A stretch of DNA of 64,000 nt. Origin: Strongylocentrotus droebachiensis (Eukaryota > Echinodermata > Echinoidea > Camarodonta > Strongylocentrotidae). Both the position numbers and the translations under genes were made by a program. The notes under the pieces are model-generated. The model saw nothing but the letters and a program-made list of their open reading frames with translations. It did not search any database and was not told the origin of the DNA. Positions 48,883 to 59,775 of the stretch are shown here, one piece after another. Positions within the stretch are counted from its first letter, which is position 1. Each line of letters starts with the position of its first letter. The stretch is taken from NCBI GenBank assembly GCA_035222895.1, contig JAVYIG010002220.1:1-64000 (forward strand), read 5' to 3'.

Positions 48883-49895
48883 GTGTGTGAAATGCCCCAT
48901 TACAAAACAGTTCCTGCTATAAATATTTACATGTATCATGCATGCCTTGAGAAGGGCCTCTTTGCTTCTGATAAGCAGTAATGAGCTTGTTGTTTATGAT
49001 TGCAGGTGTTTTGACAATTCCCCCCTCTCTCGTCAAATGAGGTACCCTGAATCTTGATTTCATATCATAAAGCCATTTGTGGATGGGAAATTAGGATGAG
49101 ATGAAAGTGGATTTGGTAAAGCAGTTGGTATTCATGAAGATTTCACAATTTTATTTGTTCTGCTAGCATCAAGAAAATTGTCTTTCTTTTTACTGTATAG
49201 AAACAAAATAAATCATATGTAGAAAATTAAATTATGGTTGTTCTCTAGTGTTGGAAAATGTATCTTTTGTACCCATAAGTGTTCGCACGCTAATACTGCG
49301 CAAAAACTATCAGGTGGTTGATGATTGTCTACAGTCATAACAACATTCTTGTTTATTTTGTGTTAAGTGTTTATTGTGATGTGAGGCAGCCAGGATTTCC
49401 TTTTATAACAAATTTTGTAACATATTTTAACTTCATGCTCCGATGTGCCTTATAGTCTTCTAGATGCACTGTGAGAAGAAAAAAAATCTGTCCGTTATGA
49501 AAGATATTGCATGTAGAACATCTAAAGACCCAGATTATGGAAAAATAAAAGCAAAAGCAAAAGAAATTGCATTTTGTTGTCTGTCAGATACTCCAGTGGC
49601 AGTTAATCCAGTATCAATATCTAACACTAACTGAACCCTTCTAACACTATACTTTCCTCTAAAACTAAAGCCTGATTTGGGAGGATTTTCACTTTCAGCC
49701 CAAGTCAGAAAGCTATTTCTTTGATGAATTAAAATCAGGAAAAAATATCAGATCGCCAATTCTTAGTTCCCAATTCTCCGCGGGTTTCAAAAGCTCTCCT
49801 GTCTCACAAATCTACCCAGATTGCACTCAAAAGAGTTTGACATTCAGAATTATCTCATGGTCAAACTAATGTATTGTTTTTCTTTCTTTCCGCAG

Positions 49896-50055
49896 GACGT
49901 GACTGTGGGACGCTGGCAGAAGATGGCCTATGGGAGATAAAAGAGGGCGCTATCAGTGAAGGGCGGGGCGCGGCGAGCACCATACTGATTGGCGATGACC
50001 TCTGGGTCGTCGGAGGCTACACGTATAACGAGAAACAAAATCTAACCGTCTCCAG
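49896..50055 (+). CDS. ATRN: Attractin exon 6: start of Kelch propeller
   Basis: This 160-nt exon enters in phase 1 and leaves in phase 2, encoding residues 270-322. It closes the second EGF (GRDCG) and starts the first Kelch blade, with LWEIKEGAISEGRGAASTIL and DDLWVVGGYTYN. The W-V-V-G-G-Y motif is the Kelch diglycine strand and is placed as in attractins. The acceptor is TTTCCGCAG|GA and the donor CCAG|GTGAGT. An NLT sequon is present. GC content is clearly above the surrounding introns, as expected of coding DNA. Confidence 0.92.
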
Positions 50056-50744
50056 GTGAGTGTTAACCATCACAACTTTTAGCCATCTTTAGTTGCGCTT
50101 AAAATACGTATGCGCTGGCGGACGGCGCTATAGCTGCCTATTGACACCAACAGAATACGGCTCTAACGCAGATGGCATGTTACGATAACTACACTGGTGG
50201 GAACGTGCCCCTAACCCTTCCCCTCCCCACCACATGTCTTCACACATTTATTCAATTTTAGTTTGAAAATAGCATTTCTCTACATAAGTGGCAACAAAAA
50301 TTAGTATATAGAGTAGTCTTTGTCCTATAAATCAGAATTTGAACAAGTAGAGATAAGATTACTTGAGGACTAATATCTTGCAGATAAAATAAAAGAGATC
50401 AAAATGTAGTTAATTAATAACATTAGCGACTTGTGGAGAGGTACATTCGGAGCCTTCGATATGTCTTTAAGCTCTGGCATTCGAGCTCAAAATGTCACTG
50501 TGCCAACATCAATAACTAATCAGTAATTATCCTGAGGGGCTTCGATCAGTCAGGCATTGTGCGCATCTATCATTACAGTATGATTGAGGCAGGTTCGAGG
50601 CAGTACCAATTTCTCTTAGCTCTCTCTAATGGGACCAATGCTGCGGGTTTAAAGAGGGCGCACAAATCATTATAAAAGATCAGTATCTATCGCAGAAAGG
50701 CTGTATAAACACCTCTCCTTTTATGGAGAGCGTGCTCTTTGTAA

Positions 50745-51010
50745 AGAGAGAGGGAAGGAGAGAAGGGGAGAAGGAGTACAACATGTGTGTATGTGGCAGG
50801 GAGTGAAGAAAAGAGAGAGAATTGAGAGAGGGAGAAGAAAGAGAGGAAGAGAGGAGTACAACATACTGTATGTGTATGTGGCAGGGAGTGAAGGAAAGAG
50901 AGAATTGGCAGAGGGAAGTAAGAGAGGAAGGGAGAAGGAGAGATAGAAGACAGAGAAATAGAAAGAGGAAGGAGAGGAAGAAAAGAAGGGAGAGAGAAAC
51001 ATGAAAAGTG
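50745..51010. repeat. Purine-rich GAGA/GGAAG tract
   Basis: About 265 bp of nearly pure purine on the + strand, containing two near-copies of a ~100-bp unit that includes GTACAACATGTGTGTATGTG / GTACAACATACTGTATGTG and GGCAGGGAGTGAAG. Long serine/leucine/phenylalanine open frames on the minus strand are artefacts. Confidence 0.85.
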
Positions 51011-51298
51011 TATTAAAGAGGAAGAAGGAATACACAAGGAAATGATAGATCATGTAGAATAGCAAGGGGGAAATATAGGGTTCACAAAATACAGATAAAT
51101 CAAAAGGAGAAAGGGGAATCCCCCCTGCTTTAATAGACTGAACTGTCTACCCTAAAAGAGTTGATGATGATGAAAGAGATGGGTGAGTACTGCTGAGGGA
51201 AAACATTCAGTGATTAGCATCATTGAAACATTTTATGTTCCTTTGGCCCCAAGGCAAGGTAGATTTTGCATACATGTATGATCAATAAAAAATTTTGC

Positions 51299-51846
51299 TT
51301 AAAGGGGAAGTCCACCCTGAAATTAAGTTAGTTTTAATAGGAGTAGAAAAATGAGAGAAACAAGTCAGTGAAAGTTTTAGCAAATTCCGATTAAAAATAA
51401 GGAAGTTAGGATTTTTTAAGTTGTGATCAATCAAACACAAATTGGCAACTCTATGACGTAAAATGCGAGCTCAACTTCCATTTGCTTAGTACTAAAAAAA
51501 TCTAAATTTTTCATTTTCCCTCAAGAAAAATTTCAACCATACATGCACCCTAAATATAATAATTGCAAATATGTTTCTATACTCCCCCTGCAAGGAACAA
51601 ATATATATTCCGTCATCAATAATGAGGAAAACATGATTTTATGGAATATTATGCACAAAGCAAATGAAGGAGAGCTCGTATAATAAGTCACAGAGTTGCC
51701 AATTTGTATTTGATTGATCACAACTTCAATAATTCATAACTTTCTTATTTTCATTCAGAATTTGCTCAAACTTTCACTCACCTGATTTTCTTATTATTCT
51801 GCCTCTATCGAAACAAACTTATTTTGGGGGTGGACTTTCCCTTTAA
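51299..51846. mobile_element. 548-bp TTAA-ended inverted-repeat element
   Basis: TTAAAGGGGAAGTCCACC at the left is inverted as GGTGGACTTTCCCTTTAA at the right. The arms extend about 190 bp each, pairing AATTGGCAACTCTATGAC with TCACAGAGTTGCCAATT and GTTGTGATCAATCAAA with TTTGATTGATCACAAC. It is non-coding. A decayed relative is at 27039-27195. Confidence 0.85.
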
Positions 51847-51910
51847 AGGTAATGCAAAGTTTTGGCAAAGTTTTGAAAAATGGATGGATAGTGGCCATCT
51901 CTATATAAAG
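51843..51910. mobile_element. Left-end fragment of the 36.7-kb TTAA element
   Basis: TTTAAAGGTAATGCAAAGTTTTGG repeats the left terminus of the element at 36659-37114, and follows the previous element directly, sharing its TTAA. The rest of that element is not found. Confidence 0.55.
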
Positions 51911-52362
51911 GCCACATGTGTATAGTTCTTGTATTATCTCAATTCTAGTGGCAAAAACCTTTCTGCAAAATTGTCCAAACCATAAATGACGTAAATCATC
52001 TTCTAAATTTATAATATAATATGTGTGTAGGCTGATTATATTCATCATGCAGCAGAGCATAAAGTCAGAGCCAACTACTGTAGCGTGTTCATGGTATTGT
52101 GGGGGTCCGTTTGTTTACATTCCCTCATTTATTTCATAGGGATATGAAGCAATTATCAAATATTTCCTTCAAGAGGTATTTTAATTGACTATTATTATTA
52201 TTCAGATCAATAAAAACGAAGTGGAAATATTTCCTGTATGGACTGTAAATGACTTGCAGCTCTAGTTATTTTATGCCCACAATAGGAAGTGGTTCATGTA
52301 GGAAGTGTGAATATTTCCGCAAATATTGATATTAAAGGTTCTACATGTAGTACTGAACATTG

Positions 52363-52467
52363 TTAAAGGGAGTGTAGCCTGACGAGACTACGTGTCTTTC
52401 CCGTGGCCTGACTCTGGGCCAATCGGGTATAATATGACTACAGACGACGCAACCGCAGCAATCACTG
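52363..52467. mobile_element. Left-end fragment of the 46.9-kb element family
   Basis: TTAAAGGGAGTGTAGCCTGA, TCTTTCCCGTGGCCTGACTC, CAATCGGGTATAATATGACT and ACAGACGACGCAACC match the left ~105 bp of the element at 46959 with few differences. No right terminus follows. Confidence 0.7.
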
Positions 52468-52769
52468 AATCATTGAAGAAGCATAAGATGCATTTCAAGC
52501 TATAGGATTATTGGATAAAGCAACATATTTTGTCACTACTTGATACATCTTACCGACTATACCCATTTTTTTTTAAACATAAAATTACTGATAGTTTAGT
52601 TAGATAGCCCTGGAGCTCTCAGTAAAACCTACATGTAGCTCTCCATTTGACAAAAAAAAAGCATAAGCAGTCTCTTGGAAACTCATCACTAATAAAATAG
52701 GTGAGGTAGGTCATGTACATGTATGTTGTTTGATTTCCGAAGGTAGCGAACTGTGGATTTGAGCCGGGA

Positions 52770-54125
52770 TGTACGGTAGGCTTCTAATGAGGAGGTGTGA
52801 GCATTAGAGTTTACATCACAAAACGCTTGGGAGCCCGGGAGGAAGATTTGGAAAGGAGATCCGTTCCTTCTCTTCCTCCTCTACCAACCTTCACCTTAGC
52901 TTGGTCACTTTACACGGCTGAGTCATAGACTTGGGGGCTGTAACGGCATATACACTGAAGAATGTAAGGTATATGTACGATTATTTGGACATGAAAATGT
53001 TGATGGGTTCTTCCAAATGACATAAAAATTAGGCTTCGAAGAAGGAGATGAGCATTAGAGTTAACATCACAAAACGCTCAGCCTGGGAGGAATATTTGGA
53101 AAAGAGATCCGTTCCTTCTCTTCCTCCTCTACCAACCTTCACCTTACCTTGGTCAACTTTCATGAATGAGTCATAGATCTCCAGGCTTTGTGGAAATTAG
53201 AGAATGTTAAGTATATGTATGATTATTTAGACATGAAAATGTGCATAGGTTCTTCCAAACGACATAAACTGTAGGTTCCTGATAAGGAGACAACCTCATT
53301 CTGGGAGGAAGATTTGGAAAGGAGATTGATTTCTTCTCTTCTTCCATCCAACTTTCACCTTATATCGGCCATTTTACACGGCTGAGTCATAGACTTGGGG
53401 GCTTTAATGAAATATAGAATGTAAAATATATGTATGATTATTTGGACATGAAAATATTTATGGGTTCTTCCAAACAACATAAACTGTAGGCTACTGACAG
53501 GGAGACAACCTCATTCTGGGACGAAAGTTTGAAAGAAGATCCATTTCTTCTCTTCTTCCTCTACCCTACCTTCACCGTACATTTGTCATTTTCCACGGCT
53601 GAGTCATAGATCTTGAGGCTATAGAGAATGTAAGGTATATGTATGATTATTTGGACATGAAAAGGTTGATGGGTTCCTCCAAACGACATAAACTTAAACT
53701 GTAGGCTTCTGATCAGGAGACCACCTCATTCTGGGACAAAGATTTGAAAAGGAGATCCATTCCTTCTCTTCTTCCTCTACAAACCGTCACCTTAGCTTGG
53801 TCATTTTACAGCTGAGTCATAGATCTTGAGGCTCTTTGGAATAGAGAATGTTGAGTATATATGTATGATTATTTAGATATGAAAATGTGGATGGGTTCCT
53901 CCAAACGACATACTGTAAACTGTATGCTTCTGATTGGGAGACAACCTCACTCTGGGACAAAGATTTGGAAAGAAGATCCATTGCTTCTCTTCTTCCTCTA
54001 CCCAAACTTCACCGTACATTGGTCATTGTACACGGCTGAGTCATAGACTTAGGGCTTTAATGAAATATAGAATGGAAAGTATATGAATGATTATTTGGAG
54101 ATAAAATTGGTGATGTGCTCTTCTA
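52770..54125. repeat. ~215-bp tandem repeat array, about six units
   Basis: Each unit contains CTGGGAGGAAGATTTGGAAA, GAGATCCGTTCCTTCTCTTC, CTCTACCAACCTTCACCTTA, GGCTGAGTCATAGACTTGGG, TATGTATGATTATTTGGACA, TGAAAATGTTGATGGGTTC and CCAAACGACATAAACTGTAG. GCTGAGTCATAGA (or a close variant) is found near 52917, 53166, 53382, 53599, 53811 and 54034, giving periods of about 249, 216, 217, 212 and 223 bp. Divergence between units is modest. It is non-coding. Confidence 0.9.
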
Positions 54126-54308
54126 ACTATGTGCACAGCTTACACTCTATCTGAAAAAACATGCTGTGTATGCATGTCCATGTAGATCGTCAATGGGGTT
54201 TAGTGCACTAAAAGATATTATAAGATGATGAAGCGGATCCTAATCAAATAATTGGTTGAGAGCGTACACAAGACCAGGCATTTATTTTACTAATGACCGG
54301 TCATTAGT

Positions 54309-55110
54309 ATAGTATTAATGACTGCTTTGAGAGAAATAGTTGTTTTTATACGCTCAAGGGAAGGTTAGAATTGTGCTATTGCCCGAGGCGTGCCGAGGAC
54401 ATAGCCCAATTGTAACCTTCCCGAGAGCGTATAAAAACAACTATTTCTCGAATATTAAAGCAGTCATTAATACTTTTATATGCCGAAAAAAAATAGACTA
54501 AAAAATAAAAAATATATATATATTTTTTTTTTGTCGAAGATGGGATTAGATCTCTTGCGTACAAAAGGTGATGTATCTAAAATCAACGCCTTAGACCACT
54601 CGGCCATCGCGCACTGTTACCATGCTTGGCAGGTTTCTCCAATATATACATTAAAAAGAATTGAAAACGGCTTCGCGTGATGGATTCTTCGCAAAAGCTC
54701 CATTAAACGGACCCTTCTTTTACTTTTGCAATGCATATTGGCACGAACTTGGATCAAGATCTATCGGCAGATGTTTTTTTTTTTTGTTTTTGGAAGTTTA
54801 TTTTCGTCTTCATGTCAACAATGCAAGATAAAATTGTCGGTAAGATCGATCGAGATTTAATTGTATTGAAATTACCGACCTATTCTTCGCACACGTACGG
54901 TATCCTCAATCGCTCAGACCATTTTTTAACATGTAAACCTATGGGGTAACCATGGAGACTGAACTATTTTCCCGGTAACCATGGTTACTGGGATTTTAGA
55001 ACTGTTTTAACCATGGTTACTGGGAGTTTTACAGAAATAGTTAAAGTTTATGAATGCAATTTCGACCAATCAGATGGCTGGATTTCATAAGTGAGGTACA
55101 TGTATATAAT
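54309..55110 (-). mobile_element. ~800-bp hairpin plus tRNA-like element, copy 2
   Basis: Collinear with copy 1 (25416-26215): hairpin 54311-54475, tRNA-like 54532-54613 on the minus strand, a body with GATCAAGATCTATCGGCAGA, and CCATGGTTAC palindromes. This copy also has outer inverted sequence ACTAATGACCGGTCATTAG (54289-54307) against ATGACCGGTTAGTAAAA (55119-55135), which could be longer terminal repeats or an older host palindrome. Confidence 0.85.
54532..54613 (-). pseudogene. tRNA-Leu-like sequence inside repeat copy 2
   Basis: On the minus strand it reads GCGCGATGGCCGAGTGGTCT then AAGGCG (a textbook class II D-arm/A-box) and ends GCAAGAGATCTAATCCCATC then TTCGACA (decayed B-box). The 5' acceptor strand does not match the 3' one. 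It is a degenerate component of the repeat. Confidence 0.72.
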
Positions 55111-55838
55111 AAATACTTATGACCGGTTAGTAAAATCATGTTATAAAACAAATAAATGATTAACTTCTGTTAGTTGTAAACATGCCATTGGTTCCTTACA
55201 GTTTCTTTTGATTCTCTTATTCTATTTATCTACTAATGCATATATAATGAAGTGCAAATATTTGTCGCGCAATATAGGCAGAATCATTATAATTGTTGTC
55301 TTGAAATAACGATCTATTGTCATTAAATTGTATCTTTCTAATATTTGTTTTCATTACTGGAAAACCTTGTCCTTTGTTTATGATTTAAATGTGAAAAGGT
55401 ACTGGATCAATTTTAAGATCAATTTTAATAAAATCCCCCCCCCCTCCCCACTAAAAAAAAAAACCTACTAGAACATACCATACTAATGTAGGGAAATTGA
55501 GTTTATGGAATCAGCATTAGCATTTCATAAAGCAAATATATGGAAATGGAATCTTTTCTGGAGGCGAAAGTGCATTTTTCATCAAGTAATGCCCATTAAT
55601 CATAATTGCGAAGTGGTATTTGTAGAGCGACGCAGACAGGATGGCTCTCGCAACCTAATTACTTTGACTTTGTCAATTTCTAGGGTTGTTCCCTTGATTA
55701 TGCAAATTCTAAATGGAATTCTTTGCTGCCATATACAGTGTATATAGATCTGGGGCAGTGATATGCAAAATAATTCTGACAATCTAGCTTCCTGTATGCA
55801 CCAATTTGTGATATTGAGAAGTTGAAAAAAATCTAGCA

Positions 55839-56042
55839 TACTGTAAACGGGGAGATATTCACGGTACACTAATTTTCACGGATTTCGCGCTAAGATCGGC
55901 AAGCGTGAATTTTAGAACTGGCAAAAATATAAGCATGACTTCTTGTAGGTGTTTTGAATGGGCTGCATTTATGAACCAACAAATATGTTTTTGGCCTGCT
56001 CAGTGCGAAAAATGACTCGTGTGAAAATAACAGCGTTTACAT
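55839..56042. mobile_element. MITE with TACTGTAAACG termini, copy A
   Basis: Starts TACTGTAAACGGGGAGATAT and ends AATAACAGCGTTTAC. The interior GGATTTCGCGCTAAGATCGG, then CAAGCG, and AAAATATAAGCATGACTTCT are shared with copy B at 57934-58139. The right terminus has lost its last bases. Confidence 0.75.
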
Positions 56043-56194
56043 TATGTATTTATACCCTCTTTTTTTGTTTATCTATTTATTTGTTTGTTTATTATTTATT
56101 CATTTACTTTATGTATTCAATTATTTATTTTCCTTCTTTATTTATTTATTTATGTATACCCTCTATACACTAAAAACCAACACCAGACAGAGGA

Positions 56195-56400
56195 AAGACT
56201 AATAAACTATTGCTTACAGACCTACCTGTAAAACAAGAATTGCATCCCCCTGAATGTCCAAGATTCAGTCGATTGTGGTTAGGCAGTACGGTGTTTACTA
56301 GGGTATTGGCAATTACATGGAGAAAATTATTCCAAATGTCTGGACCTGAATTTCTAACAGATTTCTGTGTTATTGGGATTTGTATTCCCAATTACGAAGC
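56195..56400 (-). pseudogene. Possible LINE reverse transcriptase C-terminal remnant
   Basis: The minus-strand frame at 56170-56391 contains TQKSVRNSGPDIWNNF, resembling the R-x-x-G-P-x-[IL]-W-N-x-[FL] motif near the C-terminus of many non-LTR retrotransposon ORF2 proteins. The match covers about 20 residues, then the frame loses similarity. A TTTA-rich tract (56060-56155) lies on its downstream side. It may be a chance match; no other RT motif is present nearby. Confidence 0.3.
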
Positions 56401-57004
56401 TCTAGATGTATCATGTTGTGTTATGGGTTATTTTCCATCATCATTATTATCATAGAAACCGCATACACTGGGTTTATTGTCTCCTCCAGTGGATTACGAA
56501 GGAAAGATGGGTTTCTTATAAAAATATTGGACCGCATCCGAGCTCTCAAGCCGTTACCCACCTTGCTATTGTGGCTTGCTGGGTGATTCCAGGTGGATGC
56601 GGGAAACCGCAAACCACCTTCACTGAGAATCCTGGCTACCCTAATCTCAGCACTGTTTCTGTCAAATCCAGACATGCATGTATTCATAAAGTGAATATTT
56701 AATGAAAACTCCATGAGAGTGGTGTACTTGGGTTGAACATTCAGTGGAATAATCTTGTGAACAATACAAATTTCTAGATAGTAAATAGCTCGCATGCAAC
56801 AGTAATAGAATGTCTTAATAAATCTTTTTTCCCCTTGTGTACCAGTCAATGAAGAGTCCCATTGAACAGATGATTACAATTCCTTTTGGCGATCCTCATG
56901 CAGTGGCCACTGTTTTTCTGAAGATCTGTCTTTCCTTATTTCATTAATGAACTTTTACACCATTAAGGTTTCCTTTATGTGGAACTCCCAGTAATAGAAA
57001 TCAT

Positions 57005-57574
57005 TATATACCTCACTTAAGTAATCCAGCAATCTGATTGGTCGAAATTGCATTCATAAACTTTAACTGTTCCCGAAAATTCCCAGTAACCATGGTTAAA
57101 ACAGTTCTAAAATCCCAATAACCATGGTTACCGGGAAAATAGTTCAGTCTCCATGGTTACCCCATAGGTTTACATGTTAAAAAATGGTCTGAGCGATCGA
57201 GGATACCGTACGTGTGCGAAGAATTGGTCGGTAATTTCAATACAATTGAATCTCGATCGATCTTACCGACAATTTTATCTTGCATTGTTGACATGAAGAC
57301 GAAAATAAACTTCCAAAAACAAAAAAACAACATCTGCCGATAGATCTTGATCTAAGTTCGTGCCAATATGCATTGCAAAAGTAAAAGAAGGGCCCGTTTA
57401 ATGGAGCAGCGGCGAAGCATCCACCACTCGAAGCCGTTTTCAATCCATTTAAATGTATATATTAGAGAAAACTGCTATATATGGTGACAGAGCGCGCTGG
57501 CCGAGCGGTTTAAGGCGCTGATTTTAATTACATTACCTTTTGTACGCAAGAGATTGAATCCCATCTTCGACAAA

Positions 57575-57607
<33 letters not shown>

Positions 57608-57797
57608 TCTATTTTTTTTTGGCATATAAAAGTATTAATGACTGCTTTAATATTCGAGAAATAGTTGTTTTTATACGCTCTCGGGAAGGTTACAATTGGG
57701 CTATTGCCCTCGGCACGCCTCGGGTAATAGCACAATTCTAACCTTCCCTTGAGCGTATAAAAACAACTATTTCTCTCAAAGCAGTCATTAATACTAT
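57005..57797 (+). mobile_element. ~800-bp hairpin plus tRNA-like element, copy 3 (inverted)
   Basis: This copy is in opposite orientation to copies 1 and 2. It starts TATACCTCACTTAAGTAATC, continues with CCATGGTTA palindromes, the GATCGATC body, the tRNA-like sequence on the + strand (57491-57572), a T-run of about 29 nt (57577-57605) and ends with the hairpin (57630-57796) and TAGTATA. Copies 2 and 3 face each other 1.9 kb apart. Confidence 0.85.
57491..57572 (+). pseudogene. tRNA-Leu-like sequence inside repeat copy 3
   Basis: GCGCGCTGGCCGAGCGGTTT then AAGGCGCTG is a very tRNA-Leu/Ser-like 5' half; GCAAGAGATTGAATCCCATC then TTCGACA is a T-arm-like 3' half with one base off the B-box consensus. 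A long T-run follows and would end RNA polymerase III transcription. Acceptor strands still do not pair. It is the best preserved of the three copies. Confidence 0.72.
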
Positions 57798-57933
57798 ACT
57801 AGTATACCTTTGGTATTGTAACATGTCTGTCATAAGCACTGGCTATTGTGGCGTTACTTTGACCCTAGCTATTAATTTGACAGAGTTGGGTCTCTTGTGT
57901 GATTTTAGTCACCCTGTTGACCACTGAATTATC

Positions 57934-58139
57934 TACTGTAAACGCAGAAATATTTGCGGTACATTAATTTTTGTGGATTTCGCGCTAAGATCGGCAAGCG
58001 CGAATTCTAGAACTCGCGAAAATATAAGCATGACTTCTTATGTGTGTTTTGGACGGGCTGAATTGCATGCAAGGCAAATTTAAGAACCTGCGAATATGTT
58101 ATGGTGTCGCTCAGCGCGAAAATAACAGCGTTTACAGTA
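57934..58139. mobile_element. MITE with TACTGTAAACGC termini, copy B
   Basis: TACTGTAAACGC and GCGTTTACAGTA form perfect 12-bp terminal inverted repeats, 206 bp apart. The ends carry TA, compatible with a TA-targeting (Tc1/mariner type) origin. The interior has CGCGAATTCTAG and GCTCAGCGCGAAAATAAC. There is no open frame. Confidence 0.8.
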
Positions 58140-58198
58140 ATTCCTGTAGACGTCATACAGGATTCACCCAGTTCCTGTTGGCATTTGGTTAATATTAT

Positions 58199-58259
58199 GA
58201 TTCAGTAGTTACATTAATGATTCAGTAGTTACATTAATGATTCAGTAGTTACATTAATG
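58199..58259. repeat. Three perfect 20-bp direct repeats
   Basis: The unit GATTCAGTAGTTACATTAAT occurs three times head to tail without spacers. It is a short minisatellite. Confidence 0.95.
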
Positions 58260-59579
58260 TATCAAAGTCATTACAGAAATATGCAATTTCATATTTCTTT
58301 CTGTACATCCTCAACCCTATAGGGTAGTAATCATCATCTCACATACATTCTTATTTTGAAGGGTCTCCTATTTCATTTAGATATTATCATCAACAAATTG
58401 GCAGACATTGTGGGGCCCTACTTTAATATACATGTCTGCTGGTCTGTTGATATTTAAAATTAACAAAGATGACATTTTCTGAAATTAGCTCCGCATCAAT
58501 AAATGACCATGAACTACAAATATAGGTCTCATGCAATATATTATATTTTCCAAAGAGATGGGATTGTGAAGGCCTGCGTCTATTGAAACATAAGAGTGGA
58601 TACATGTATGTAGATGGATTTCAATCAGGAGATCCATATTGATGATTGTATTGTATCGAGCAGTGGATGAAATGGAGATATCGTTGATTAAAAGTGACGT
58701 GAGGGGCTTCATTTTCGCCGGATCGGATTTCGTCCCCTCATTTCAGATTACTCTCTCTCTCGATCCATAATGATTATTAATATAAAAATGTCAGTATGAG
58801 ATGCATACAGTGTATGTTGATATTCAGTGTTCATCGGCCTGAACCTTGGAATGATAATCCCTTTCAATAGCTCCTGGAATTAAAGATAAACTTTAGTACT
58901 GGTCATGCGATTGCATTGTGAAAGAAATGGTGTTGAAAGGATCAGAAACAGTTGATCATGTAGCATGTAAGTATTGCACTGCAAGGTTCTGGAGTCATCA
59001 AAATCATAATAAATTTGACTGAGTCTTGGTAAAGTAACACAGAAAGCTATATATGGGACAACATACATGGTGTCGGGGCTAGTACTACCTTGATTTCCTT
59101 GTCTTTATATGCTCATTACTCAGCCAGTATACATTTTCTTCCAAAATTGTTTGACACATGTCATTTATTTGTAATCTTGAACATTCAGTGTAAGTTTTGT
59201 TCGATTCTGTGAGAATTAATTTTCTCTTTTTACCAGTACTAAAGTTTATCTTTAAGCTATCCCAAGACTGACAGATAACAAACAATTTTTCATACCCTTT
59301 CCAAGTTTTGAACTTTGTTAAGGATGTACAAAAACAAACAAAAAATCTTCTTACAATTTGTTATGTTTCTTGAGAATGTGATGTCACATCTAAAAATATT
59401 CAGCAAAGGCTGTAAATAATTCAACCAGTCCATCTTTCATTCTTGAGCTACAAAAAATACAAAATATATAACATGTACAAGGTGTATGAAGGATTTAGTT
59501 GATAACTGTATGTACTTTAGTATAACATGCATTTCACTGTAGGTGGTTTGCAAAAGCAGGTTTTTTTTAAAGTGTTTAA

Positions 59580-59775
59580 AGCCTATCTGCACTAGTTTGG
59601 CCAACAGGGATTAAACCTCCCTGCATGGTCACTGACAGGTGGTTATATCATCAAATCAGCTCTCAATTAACATACTGTAAGAGAAAGGGGACCATGGGGG
59701 AACAATGGGTACCGCTTAGGCATTGTTTGCTATATAGAGGGCGCAAGTAGCTATAAATAGTGCAGTGGGGCTTTA
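59580..59775 (+). mobile_element. SINE-like repeat, inverted relative to 32380-32590
   Basis: GCACTAGTTTGGCCAACAGG, then GGTCACTGACAGGTGGTTAT, and CAGTGGGGCTTTAAGG repeat the minus strand of 32380-32590. No tRNA-like head is present in this copy, so it looks 5'-truncated. Confidence 0.6.

Larger units (their letters stand above)
38412..49895 (+). other. Intron 5
   Basis: An 11.5-kb phase 1 intron with donor GTATGA and acceptor TTCTTTCCGCAG. It carries a GA microsatellite (40361-40422), GAGCCAGAAGGG-family hairpins (41091, 46536 half, 48431), the 1,678-bp foldback hAT-like element (43443-45120), a 757-bp TTAA element (46959-47715), and a CTCGAGCTGATG-ended MITE (48514-48882). No coding exon was recognised; 38420-40360, 41170-43430 and 48890-49895 look like ordinary unique DNA. 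Confidence 0.8.

Noticed and set aside
25642..57572. The three tRNA-like sequences as functional tRNA-Leu genes
   Set aside because: Acceptor strands do not pair, B-boxes vary, and each lies inside the same dispersed repeat.
58199..58259. CRISPR-like short regular repeats
   Set aside because: The three 20-bp units are contiguous with no spacers, and the DNA is animal; it is a minisatellite.
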